Of a stretch of 12,134 nucleotides of DNA, positions 6,118-12,134 are shown piece by piece (within the stretch, counting starts at the first letter, position 1; each line of letters opens with the position of its first letter). Below the pieces are notes generated by a model. That model was not told the DNA's origin, ran no database searches, and worked only from the letters and a program-made list of their open reading frames with translations. Position numbers and translations under genes: made by a program. Source of the stretch: Bacillota bacterium (lineage in GTDB: Bacteria > Bacillota > Clostridia > Lachnospirales > Lachnospiraceae). The stretch is taken from the NCBI GenBank assembly GCA_023415655.1, contig JAEZKD010000039.1, positions 1 to 12,134 on the forward strand, given 5' to 3'.

Positions 6118-7209
6118 ATGTTAGGGGTTGAAAAACATTACTTTGCATGTGCGAATTCTTCGAAAGGCTTTGTGAACTATTTTGATTCCAATTTGGCTGG
6201 TTTAACAAAGATATATATTCTAAAAGGTGGACCAGGCTCAGGGAAATCCTCTTTGATGAAACATGTAGGACAACATTTTTTAAAGCTCGGTTACAACATT
6301 GAGCTAATTCATTGTTCTTCCGATCCAGATTCCTTGGATGGTGTCATAGTTCGTGATTTAAAAGTAGGGATAGTAGATGGAACGAAGCCACACGTAATTG
6401 AACCCAATGCACCAGGGGCGATTGAGGAATATGTAAACCTAGGGATTGCATGGAATATTAAGCAGTTAGCTCAATTTACAGAACCGATATTAAAGTTGAC
6501 AAAAGAAATCTCAGAATGTTATCCAAAGGCATATGAACAATTTGATAAAGCGCTTATGGTGCATGATGAGTGGGAAGCTATCTATATTCATAACATGAAT
6601 TTTGTTGCAGCGAATCAACTGACGGAAGAAGCTATCAATGAAGTATTTGAGCAAGTGAAAGAAGGGAAGCAAACAACCGTTTTCCATCGGTTCTTTGGTG
6701 GTCTAACTGCAAATGGCCCAAAGGATTATGTTATGAGTCTAACTGAGAATATGAAACAGCGATATTTTCTGAAGGGGCGCCCAGGAAGTGGCAAATCCAC
6801 CATGCTAAAGAAAATACTTAGAAAAGCTGAGAGTTTACATCTTGAAGCTGAGGTTTATCATTGTAGCTTTGATCCAAATAGCCTGGATATGATTTTATTA
6901 CCTCAGCTAAGTGTATGCATTTTTGACAGTACATCGCCTCATGAATATGAGCCATGTAAAGAGAGCGACCGCGTCATTGATCTGTATCAAAGAGCAATTC
7001 GATTTGGAACAGATGAAGAGAATGAATTCAGATTGGCAAGTATCAAGGAACGTTATAAGTCTGTATTAAATCAAGGCATTCGATATTTGCAAAAAGCGCA
7101 ACAATTACAGGATGAGTTAGAAACCTATTATATTAAAACCACCGATTACCACATCATTGATCTGATTGCCGATGATCTCATTAATCGGATTTATCAAAGA
7201 ATTGAATAG
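6118..7209 (+). CDS. twin P-loop ATPase-like protein of unknown function (tandem-duplicated halves)
   Basis: A 363-residue soluble protein made of two homologous P-loop halves. Walker A motifs are GGPGSGKS at 37-44 and GRPGSGKS at 220-227. Each half then has HCSxDPxSLD (65-74 and 248-257) and a hydrophobic strand ending in a Walker B-like acid, IVDGTKPH (D87) and IFDSTSPH (D270). All three motif pairs are exactly 183 residues apart, and H7-x-F pairs with H190-x-F, so the whole unit was duplicated in tandem. I associate this layout with an uncharacterised Firmicutes family (named PRK06851 in NCBI, from memory). Both P-loops are intact, so both may bind nucleotide. Residues 120-185 and 285-363 look helical. 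The start follows AAGGA at 6105-6109. The gene is monocistronic, with a dyad at its promoter and a strong terminator behind. The substrate may be a small molecule or a protein; I cannot assign one. Confidence 0.85.
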   Translation: MLGVEKHYFACANSSKGFVNYFDSNLAGLTKIYILKGGPGSGKSSLMKHVGQHFLKLGYNIELIHCSSDPDSLDGVIVRDLKVGIVDGTKPHVIEPNAPGAIEEYVNLGIAWNIKQLAQFTEPILKLTKEISECYPKAYEQFDKALMVHDEWEAIYIHNMNFVAANQLTEEAINEVFEQVKEGKQTTVFHRFFGGLTANGPKDYVMSLTENMKQRYFLKGRPGSGKSTMLKKILRKAESLHLEAEVYHCSFDPNSLDMILLPQLSVCIFDSTSPHEYEPCKESDRVIDLYQRAIRFGTDEENEFRLASIKERYKSVLNQGIRYLQKAQQLQDELETYYIKTTDYHIIDLIADDLINRIYQRIE

Positions 7210-7215
7210 GAATAT

Positions 7216-7272
7216 GGGACAGTAAAAAGCTTATTTGTTATAGTATGAGTTTTTTGCTTGTCCCTTTTTTTT
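7216..7272 (+). terminator. intrinsic terminator of the twin P-loop ATPase gene
   Basis: GGGACA (7216-7221) pairs with TGTCCC (7259-7264). After a 1-nt bulge, GTAAAAA (7222-7228) pairs with TTTTTGC (7251-7257). The loop is long and AT-rich. Eight Ts follow at 7265-7272. This is a strong Rho-independent terminator just after the ATPase stop codon. Confidence 0.82.
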
Positions 7273-7274
7273 AC

Positions 7275-7303
7275 TTTTTATTCGGTGGATTTTATGATAT
7301 ACT
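7275..7303 (+). promoter_or_regulatory. extended -10 promoter for the SDR-metF operon
   Basis: TATACT at 7298-7303 is preceded by TGA in the extended -10 position (TGnTATACT). The -35 region 17 bp upstream (TTTTTA, 7275-7280) is poor, which is acceptable for extended -10 promoters. It stands between the ATPase terminator and the SDR gene. The ribosome binding site AGGAGGG is at 7329-7335. Confidence 0.6.
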
Positions 7304-7320
7304 AAAGAAAATTCTTTGGT
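7301..7320. promoter_or_regulatory. palindrome at the expected transcription start of the SDR operon
   Basis: ACTAAAGAA (7301-7309) and TTCTTTGGT (7312-7320) form a near-perfect dyad with one G-T pair and a 2-bp centre, overlapping the end of the -10 box and the expected +1. It could be an operator. The right arm can instead pair with CAAAG at 7326-7330, next to the ribosome binding site. Confidence 0.42.
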
Positions 7321-7341
7321 GATATCAAAGGAGGGAAATCA

Positions 7342-8100
7342 ATGAAGGAATATGTACTGATTACGGGTGCTTCTTCTGGTATAGGATATGAGTTAGCTAA
7401 AATTTATGCACAAAACGAAGCCAATCTTGTAATTACAGCTACGAATGAACAACGACTTCTTGATGTTAAACGTGAATTGGAAGCGTTAACAAAAGGAGAG
7501 GTTATTGTTATTGCACAGGATCTAAGTGGTAAAGGAGCAGCAGTAGAGCTTTACCAAAAGGTTAAGGAAAAGGAACTCTGTGTTTCTACATTGATTAATA
7601 ATGCTGGATTTGGTTGTGTAGGTGAATTTGTAGATATCCCTCTGTCCTATGAAGAATCAATGATGATGGTAAATGTAGTGAATCTAGTTGGGCTGACGAA
7701 ACTCTTTCTTAGCGAAATGAGAGATAGAAGGCATGGTAGGATTCTAAATGTTGCTTCGACCGGTGCATTTCAACCGGGACCTTTTATTGCAAGCTATTAT
7801 GCCACCAAATCCTTTGTGCTTAACTTTTCTCAAGCCATTCGTAGAGAGAATCAACGTTATGGAATTTGTATCAGTACGTTATGTCCTGGTGCAACCAAAA
7901 CTAACTTTACGGCACGTGCTGGGAAGAATCAGTTAAAGAATGCAATGGAAGCTCAAAAGGTTGCGAGTATCGCATATGAGCAATTTCAAAAGGGTAAAAA
8001 TATCATTATCCCAGGTATGCTGAATCGGTTGGCACAGCTACCTCCTAAGAAGCTACGTAGTCTCTTTATCGAAAGATTACAAAGAAAGTTAAAGAAATAA
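7342..8100 (+). CDS. SDR family NAD(P)-dependent oxidoreductase
   Basis: A 252-residue classical short-chain dehydrogenase/reductase, soluble and cytosolic, catalysing NAD(P)-dependent oxidation or reduction of an unknown hydroxyl or carbonyl compound. The Rossmann nucleotide site TGASSGIG is at 8-15 and NNAG is at 86-89. The catalytic tetrad is N111, S139, Y152 and K156 (YYATK). The PG motif after beta-6 is at 182-183. The last ~30 residues are basic and helical (ending ERLQRKLKK), like the DltE/YqjQ-type SDRs, and may touch membrane or a partner. The start is fixed by AGGAGGG at 7329-7335. It is the first gene of a tight four-gene group: the next gene begins 15 bp after its stop. An extended -10 promoter and a dyad lie just upstream. 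Cofactor preference cannot be fixed with confidence. Confidence 0.92.
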   Translation: MKEYVLITGASSGIGYELAKIYAQNEANLVITATNEQRLLDVKRELEALTKGEVIVIAQDLSGKGAAVELYQKVKEKELCVSTLINNAGFGCVGEFVDIPLSYEESMMMVNVVNLVGLTKLFLSEMRDRRHGRILNVASTGAFQPGPFIASYYATKSFVLNFSQAIRRENQRYGICISTLCPGATKTNFTARAGKNQLKNAMEAQKVASIAYEQFQKGKNIIIPGMLNRLAQLPPKKLRSLFIERLQRKLKK

Positions 8101-8115
8101 AACTGAGGTGAAATC

Positions 8116-8298
8116 ATGGCACAGAAAAGTAATTGTGAGTGTTGTGCGAATTATGCATACGATGAAGAATATGACTGTTATTTTTGTGAAGTGAATCTGG
8201 ATGAGGATGATATGAGCAGATTCATGAGTGGTACATTAGATCATTGTTCCTATTTTCAATTGTATGATGAATATAAGATAGTACGAAAGCAGATATAA
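8116..8298 (+). CDS. small Cys-rich protein, DUF6472-like
   Basis: A 60-residue acidic protein with cysteines at 7, 9, 10, 21, 24 and 44. C7-x2-C10 and C21-x2-C24 suggest a zinc-ribbon or knuckle-like metal site, possibly aided by H43 and C44. The layout C-x2-C-x-NY-x-YDEEYD followed by LDEDDM-x2-F and a C-SYF tail resembles the uncharacterised small protein family I know as DUF6472, common in clostridia. The family name is from memory. GAGGTG at 8105-8110 lies 5 nt before the ATG. It sits between the SDR gene (15-bp gap) and metF (47-bp gap) and is surely co-transcribed. Base use is like its neighbours. Function is unknown; a metal-binding adaptor or stability factor is only a guess. Confidence 0.78.
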   Translation: MAQKSNCECCANYAYDEEYDCYFCEVNLDEDDMSRFMSGTLDHCSYFQLYDEYKIVRKQI

Positions 8299-8345
8299 AG
8301 AGCACCCGATAAATCAATAAGAATAGACAGGGAGTAAGGATCCAA

Positions 8346-9206
8346 ATGAAGATCAGTGAATTGTTCCAAAAAGAGCGTAAGGTATTTTCTTTTGAAATAT
8401 TTCCTCCAAAACGTGGAGCTACGTTGGAGAGCATCACTAGCGTACTTGGAAGCTTAAGTGATTTAAAGCCAGATTTTATGAGTGTTACGTATGGAGCAGG
8501 TGGGAATAGTGCAGACGCATCTACTTGCCAGCTTGCATCTATGATGAAACATCAATTTAACGTAGAATCGATGGCACACCTGACCTGTGTCAATTCTACC
8601 AGGCAAGACATTGATTTGATTTTAAAGCAGTTAAATGAGCAGGGAATTGAGAATATCCTTGCTCTTCGAGGCGATATTAATCCTGATTTACCCAAAAGAG
8701 AGGATTTTCATTATGCCTCAGAATTGGTAGCATATATTAAGCAAAAAGGTGAGTTTCATCTTTCAGGTGCATGTTATCCTGAAGTACATATGGAAGCTGC
8801 GAATTGGGAAGCAGATATTGAGCACTTAAAGTATAAGGTGGATGCAGGTGTCAACCATCTAATTACACAATTGTTTTTTGAAAACGATATTTTCTTTCGA
8901 TTCTATGAACGGATTCGAAAGGCTTTTATAACTGTGCCAATACAAGCAGGCATTATGCCAGTAGTGAATAAAAGCCAGATTGAGCGTATGGTAACGATGT
9001 GTGGGGCTAGTATACCAACAGCGTTAGCAAAGCTCCTTCAAAGATATGAGTATGATCCCATATCACTTCGTAGTGCTGGCATTGAATATGCAATCCGACA
9101 AATTGAGGGATTGGTAAAAGAAGAGGTTCAAGGGATTCATCTCTACACGATGAACCAATCAGAGACCGCAACGCAGATTGCAAAGGAAGTTAGAGGGTGG
9201 TTATGA
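8346..9206 (+). CDS. metF: methylenetetrahydrofolate reductase
   Basis: A 286-residue flavoprotein of the MetF family, converting 5,10-methylene-THF to 5-methyl-THF for methionine synthesis or, in acetogens, the Wood-Ljungdahl methyl branch. Visible motifs: FEIFPPKRG at 16-24 with the catalytic-type E17, VTYGAGG at 47-53, LALRGD at 105-110 (the aspartate near FAD), the SGACYPEVH strand at 140-148, QLFF at 175-178 with the folate-contacting Q175, PIQAGIMP at 198-205, and IHLYTMN at 264-270. Length is normal for the short bacterial enzyme. The start is supported by GGAG-TAAGGA at 8331-8340. It is the third gene of the SDR operon. No metV (the zinc partner of some acetogen and clostridial MetF enzymes) lies beside it. 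I see no S-box or other methionine-type riboswitch in the operon leader. Confidence 0.96.
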   Translation: MKISELFQKERKVFSFEIFPPKRGATLESITSVLGSLSDLKPDFMSVTYGAGGNSADASTCQLASMMKHQFNVESMAHLTCVNSTRQDIDLILKQLNEQGIENILALRGDINPDLPKREDFHYASELVAYIKQKGEFHLSGACYPEVHMEAANWEADIEHLKYKVDAGVNHLITQLFFENDIFFRFYERIRKAFITVPIQAGIMPVVNKSQIERMVTMCGASIPTALAKLLQRYEYDPISLRSAGIEYAIRQIEGLVKEEVQGIHLYTMNQSETATQIAKEVRGWL

Positions 9207-9233
9207 CATATGAATTGTGGGGGTGGTGAAGTA

Positions 9234-9824
9234 ATGAATGTGATTAGTCATTATGATAGACTTATCGATGAGGATAATGATCCTTTTCGTGATTCGCCAA
9301 TCTTACAAGAATATATGAATCAATGGGATGGACAAGTGTTTGTTGATTCAATGTGCCTATCCCATAGCAAAAAAGTGCTTGAAATTGGTGTTGGCACAGG
9401 TAGGATTGCTGCAAAAGTGGCTCCACAGTGCTTAAAGTTTACGGGAATAGATATATCACCGAAGACAATTGACAGAGCAAAAGAGAATCTTTCAAATCTG
9501 GGGAATGTAGAGTTGATTTGTTCGGATTTTTCGGAGTATGTGTTTGAAGATACATTCGATGTTATTTATTCATCCTTGACGATGATGCATTTTGAAGATA
9601 AACTACAATTTATCTTAAAAGTAGCTAGATTATTAAATGATCATGGGATTTTTTGTTTGTCCATTGACAAGAATACAAGTAAATATATTGATATGGGAAA
9701 TCGTAGATTAAAAATATATCCTGATAAAATTGATAGTATAAGAACCTTAATTCCTATAGCAGATATGATTATTGTAAATCAGTATGAAACCGAGTTTGCA
9801 TCTATTATTATCTGCACCAAATAA
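9234..9824 (+). CDS. class I SAM-dependent methyltransferase
   Basis: A 196-residue soluble methyltransferase with a Rossmann-like SAM site. Motif I is VLEIGVGTGRIA at 48-59, the acidic end of beta-2 is D73 in GIDIS, motif III-like CSDF is at 97-100 (D98), and beta-4 is FDVIYSSLTMMHF at 108-120. The sequence after beta-5 (FCLSIDKN) is short, so the substrate cap is small. The acceptor is unknown: small molecule, tRNA and protein are all possible. An in-frame ATG at 9210, only 3 nt after the metF stop, would add eight residues (MNCGGGEV). I prefer 9234 because the GGGGGTGGTGA that would encode those residues looks like its ribosome binding site. It closes the SDR operon. No terminator hairpin is visible in the next 70 bases, so transcription may run on into the GH25 unit. 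Confidence 0.88.
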   Translation: MNVISHYDRLIDEDNDPFRDSPILQEYMNQWDGQVFVDSMCLSHSKKVLEIGVGTGRIAAKVAPQCLKFTGIDISPKTIDRAKENLSNLGNVELICSDFSEYVFEDTFDVIYSSLTMMHFEDKLQFILKVARLLNDHGIFCLSIDKNTSKYIDMGNRRLKIYPDKIDSIRTLIPIADMIIVNQYETEFASIIICTK

Positions 9825-9895
9825 CAAGTCGATTTTCTAATTAAATTGAATAGAATGTTTTTGTTTATAGATTTTAGGAAAGGAGAACTTAGTAG

Positions 9896-9985
9896 ATGGT
9901 GTTTTGTATAAATAATGAAACAAATTACTATAATTTAAAAAAGAACATTATTCTACTATACATAAGGAATGGAAGATACAAATAA
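9896..9985 (+). CDS. 29-codon upstream ORF overlapping the GH25 gene start (leader peptide candidate)
   Basis: The ATG at 9896 follows a strong AAAGGAG (9879-9885) and opens a 29-residue frame, N-terminus MVFCINNETNYYNLKK, C-terminus RNGRYK. It resembles no family known to me. It ends at TAA 9983-9985, overlapping the first 17 nt of the GH25 gene in another frame. The GH25 ATG itself has AAGGA directly abutting it, with no usable spacing. The arrangement suggests translational coupling, with ribosomes ending the short ORF and restarting at 9969. A frameshift fusion is unlikely because an in-frame stop (9963-9965) lies just ahead of the GH25 ATG. It may be a chance ORF. Confidence 0.4.
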   Translation: MVFCINNETNYYNLKKNIILLYIRNGRYK

Positions 9986-11894
9986 GCATGAAGAAACAAT
10001 TCGTCAAATCGATGAGTTAATTCCAGAAAGAATAGACTTAACTAAGCTTTATGAAGCCAAGGAAAAAGAGCTGAATGATACAAAAGCCTATCTTGAAATT
10101 GTACTTTCAGATTTAGCAGATGCGAAGCAAAATTCAAAGCATATTGTTAAAAAACGTAGGAATGCGTGGAAATACATAGCTCTTTTACAGACAGTATTCA
10201 TAATCTCTTTTGGTGTAATCTTTACTGTCTATATGAAACATAAAGAAACAATTCCAGTCATGGATGCTCAAGAAGCTCAAGATGATTTGATATCAAACGA
10301 GGAGACAGGCCTTTTGGTAGAAACAAAACGTCTCCATTCGGATCTAACTACCTTAGTGAAAGAAATGAGTGCACTTGAGAGTGACTTTCAACCGATGGTT
10401 ACTACATTATTTGGCTTTGAATATTTGATGTTTACCAATGGGGAGATTCAAATATATTATCGCAATGAAGTCCCAGCGGATGGGAGCAATTATCGTCAAA
10501 AAATAATGATTGATAATGGAAGTAGAATTGCAGAATTTGATTGGGATTATAATCTATTAGATGGGATAGAGTCTTTATACCCACAGTATGGAACATTCTT
10601 TAATAATAACGAAGAGCAATTGATATTTACGATTTATGATAAGGAAAAATCAACGAGCATACCAAAGGAACTCAGGGCAGTTTCTGCAACCAATCTATGG
10701 GAGCATGAGCCTATTGATCTAAAAGGAGACTTAAGTAATCTATTTGCAGCTTCCTACGAAGAAGTGGGGAATAATGAAAATAATTTGGATATGAGGATGA
10801 AACTGACATTTGGGTCCTCTTCCTATACTTATGCGATTGGGAAAGAAGATTATATCAATGCAGTATATTACGAGGAGAACTTAATAAAACTAGAGGATCA
10901 TTTTCGATTAAACTTTGATGACAATGTAATTCGAATTCAAACCATACCTTATCTATCCGAGCAAGAATATTTAGGGGAGTTAACAACAACGGTTGGTCTT
11001 CATAACAATACTCTTCATCTTACGGATACGAAGTATTCAGCTTATGTAACACCAGATCAAGAGGATGTCGAACGAGAAGGCGTGATTGTTCCAAGAAGTG
11101 AGGTATTATCTGAGGATCGTATTCAACTTTGGGGTCGGAATGGACAATCTTATCTTATTGAGTTATCAAAGCTAGTAGAGCGCAATACGATTACTCAAGA
11201 GGATTTATTATTAGCAGAAGATGGTCGTTATTCTCTTAAAAAAGGAAATCAAACGTCCATTCCAGGTATCGATGTGTCCAAATTCCAAGAAGAGATTGAT
11301 TGGAAGCAGGTAAAGCAAGCAGGAGTTGAATTTGCAATTATTCGTGTAGGATTTCGAGGTTTTAACGAAGGAACGCTAGAAGTTGATCCATATTTTGAAC
11401 AGAACATCAAGGGAGCCATTGAAGCAGGAATCCATGTTGGCGTTTACTTCTTCTCTCAGGCAATTACGATAGAAGAAGCAAAGGAAGAAGCAGAATTTGT
11501 ATTAGAGCAGATCAAGGATTACAAGATAACATATCCAGTCATTATAGATACCGAATACGTTACAACCTATGCTGCAAGAGCGAATCGCTTGTCTCGTCAA
11601 CTAAGAACCGATATTGTAAAGACCTTTTGTGAGCTAGTCAAACAAAGTGGCTATCACCCAATGATTTATTCCAATACTAAGTGGATGGTAATGGGAATTG
11701 ACCTAGAGCAGCTACAAGAGTACGATCGTTGGTTTGCCTACTATGGCAATAACTTAAACTTCCCATATCACTTTGACATGCTCCAATACTCCGATCAAGG
11801 AACCATCCCTGGCATCAAAGGTGATGTCGATTTAAACATATCCTTCATCGACTACTCCAAATTCCAAGGAACCGGAAACAATCCAAAGGAATAA
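9969..11894 (+). CDS. membrane-anchored GH25 family lysozyme (N-acetylmuramidase)
   Basis: A 641-residue type II membrane protein whose C-terminal domain should cleave the MurNAc-GlcNAc bond of peptidoglycan outside the cell. Residues 1-60 are charged and coiled-coil-like and should be cytoplasmic. KKRR at 61-64 precedes one membrane helix at about 67-89, giving an N-in/C-out topology. Residues 90-430 are an extracellular stretch, rich in beta-strand and acidic residues, that matches nothing I recognise. The GH25 domain runs from about 432 to 629: GIDVSKFQ with D435, PVIIDTE with the catalytic pair D527/E529, and QYSDQGTIPGIKGDVDLN near the end. All key acids are present. There is no cleavable signal peptide. 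An in-frame stop at 9963-9965 makes ATG 9969 the earliest start. Its Shine-Dalgarno is too close, so initiation may be coupled to the overlapping short ORF. A strong terminator follows. Likely roles are wall remodelling, division or sporulation; prophage context is absent. Confidence 0.93.
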   Translation: MEDTNKHEETIRQIDELIPERIDLTKLYEAKEKELNDTKAYLEIVLSDLADAKQNSKHIVKKRRNAWKYIALLQTVFIISFGVIFTVYMKHKETIPVMDAQEAQDDLISNEETGLLVETKRLHSDLTTLVKEMSALESDFQPMVTTLFGFEYLMFTNGEIQIYYRNEVPADGSNYRQKIMIDNGSRIAEFDWDYNLLDGIESLYPQYGTFFNNNEEQLIFTIYDKEKSTSIPKELRAVSATNLWEHEPIDLKGDLSNLFAASYEEVGNNENNLDMRMKLTFGSSSYTYAIGKEDYINAVYYEENLIKLEDHFRLNFDDNVIRIQTIPYLSEQEYLGELTTTVGLHNNTLHLTDTKYSAYVTPDQEDVEREGVIVPRSEVLSEDRIQLWGRNGQSYLIELSKLVERNTITQEDLLLAEDGRYSLKKGNQTSIPGIDVSKFQEEIDWKQVKQAGVEFAIIRVGFRGFNEGTLEVDPYFEQNIKGAIEAGIHVGVYFFSQAITIEEAKEEAEFVLEQIKDYKITYPVIIDTEYVTTYAARANRLSRQLRTDIVKTFCELVKQSGYHPMIYSNTKWMVMGIDLEQLQEYDRWFAYYGNNLNFPYHFDMLQYSDQGTIPGIKGDVDLNISFIDYSKFQGTGNNPKE

Positions 11895-11939
11895 ACAAAA
11901 CAGAGAAGTAATTGATGTAATCTCTCAAATTTAGACTTT

Positions 11940-11993
11940 AAAGGGGCTTTTGCAAAATAGATGAATAATCTATGGAGCAAAAGCTCCTTTTTT
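11940..11993 (+). terminator. intrinsic terminator of the GH25 gene
   Basis: AAAGGGGCTTTTGC (11940-11953) pairs with GCAAAAGCTCCTTT (11977-11990) in 14 pairs with one G-U. The loop holds a second hairpin, ATAGAT with ATCTAT. Six Ts run from 11988 to 11993. It is 45 bases after the GH25 stop codon and is a strong Rho-independent terminator. Confidence 0.9.
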
Positions 11994-12012
11994 ATGTATA
12001 AAAATAGAAAAT

Positions 12013-12032
12013 GCGGATTCCTAAGAATCCGC
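12013..12032. promoter_or_regulatory. perfect 8-bp-arm palindrome overlapping the -35 region of the last gene
   Basis: GCGGATTC-CTAA-GAATCCGC is a perfect inverted repeat. On the plus strand it is followed by As and a -10 box, so it is no plus-strand terminator; it overlaps where a -35 box would lie and could be an operator. On the minus strand it is followed by ATTTTCTATTTTT and could end a convergent transcript, but I see no minus-strand gene. Confidence 0.6.
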
Positions 12033-12037
12033 AAAAA

Positions 12038-12046
12038 TGGTATAAT
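12038..12046 (+). promoter_or_regulatory. extended -10 (TGGTATAAT) 6 bp before the ATG of the last gene
   Basis: TGG at 12038-12040 followed by consensus TATAAT at 12041-12046 is a strong extended -10 element. Only 6 nt separate it from the ATG at 12053, so the usual start site would be at or next to the A of the ATG. The best -35 match 17 bp upstream (TTCCTA, 12018-12023) lies in the palindrome. Confidence 0.6.
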
Positions 12047-12052
12047 TAAGTC

Positions 12053-12134
12053 ATGCGAATAACAAAACTAACCACTAAAGATTATACCGAATTCCATCAG
12101 GTTTATCAACTAAAATTGCCTCTGGAACTCGAAA
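12053..12134 (+). CDS. 5' end of a gene, possibly a GNAT-like acetyltransferase (cut by window end)
   Basis: Twenty-seven codons are visible from the ATG to the window end, with no stop. The N-terminus begins MRITKLTTKDYTEFHQVY, a pattern like the first strand and helix of GNAT acetyltransferases (I-x-x-L-T-x-x-D-Y-x-x-F/V). That is a weak family hint from so few residues. An in-frame TAA at 12047-12049 makes this the first possible start. There is no Shine-Dalgarno sequence upstream, and the extended -10 box lies only 6 nt ahead, so the mRNA may be leaderless. A later start beyond the window cannot be excluded. Confidence 0.5.
   Translation, partial: MRITKLTTKDYTEFHQVYQLKLPLELE

Noticed and set aside
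9896..9971. Frameshift fusion of the 29-codon ORF with the GH25 protein, for example by slippage on the A6 run at 9938-9943
   Set aside because: The GH25 frame has a TAA at 9963-9965 just before its ATG, so a ribosome shifting at the A-run would stop before reaching the gene.
9969..11894. Phage endolysin in a prophage remnant
   Set aside because: The protein has an N-terminal membrane anchor and a large external region, and no holin, tail or integrase gene is near; a chromosomal wall-remodelling enzyme fits better.
11852..12034. Minus-strand 60-codon frame over the GH25 terminator
   Set aside because: It spans the end of the lysozyme gene, the terminator hairpin and the palindrome, and has no supporting start signal.

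Overview
The window reads as a low-GC Firmicutes chromosome, most likely a clostridial (Lachnospiraceae-type) anaerobe. The basis is AT-rich intergenic DNA, GGAGG-type ribosome binding sites, and typical clostridial families: an M3 oligoendopeptidase, a MATE exporter, a GH25 lysozyme and a small Cys-rich protein that resembles DUF6472. The taxonomic call is inference. Every supported gene is on the plus strand. I see no rRNA, tRNA, CRISPR array, insertion sequence, transposase or phage gene.

Layout. 1-654: a 17-bp hairpin, then a GNAT acetyltransferase. 775-1902: a cytosolic phosphodiesterase/nucleotide pyrophosphatase-like enzyme of the alkaline phosphatase superfamily. 1975-2439: a stand-alone GyrI-like effector-binding protein with its own promoter overlapping the previous stop codon. 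2440-2741: a 302-bp gap with a degenerate ~14-bp AT-rich tandem array and a good promoter for the next gene. 2742-4448: M3 family oligoendopeptidase. 4541-5872: MATE family efflux transporter, preceded by two leader hairpins. 5900-6030: remnant of a VOC/glyoxalase-fold gene. 6118-7209: an internally duplicated, twin P-loop ATPase of unknown function with an operator-like dyad around its -10 box, closed by a strong terminator. 7342-9824: a compact four-gene group (SDR oxidoreductase, 60-aa Cys-rich protein, metF, SAM-dependent methyltransferase). 9896-11894: a 29-codon upstream ORF overlapping the start of a membrane-anchored GH25 lysozyme, followed by a strong terminator. 12053-end: the beginning of another gene whose extended -10 lies so close to the ATG that the mRNA may be leaderless.

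How the genes work together. Most transcription units are single genes of general function: acetyl transfer, peptide breakdown, drug or metabolite efflux, and cell-wall hydrolysis. The only convincing operon is SDR-CysRich-metF-methyltransferase. It links folate one-carbon metabolism (5-methyl-THF production) with a SAM-using enzyme, though a direct pathway link is inference. No obvious new multi-gene system is visible. The best leads are the twin P-loop ATPase with its promoter dyad and adjacent gene remnant, the overlapping leader ORF of the GH25 gene, the AT-rich array at 2488-2655, and the possible leaderless promoter/palindrome at 12013-12053.
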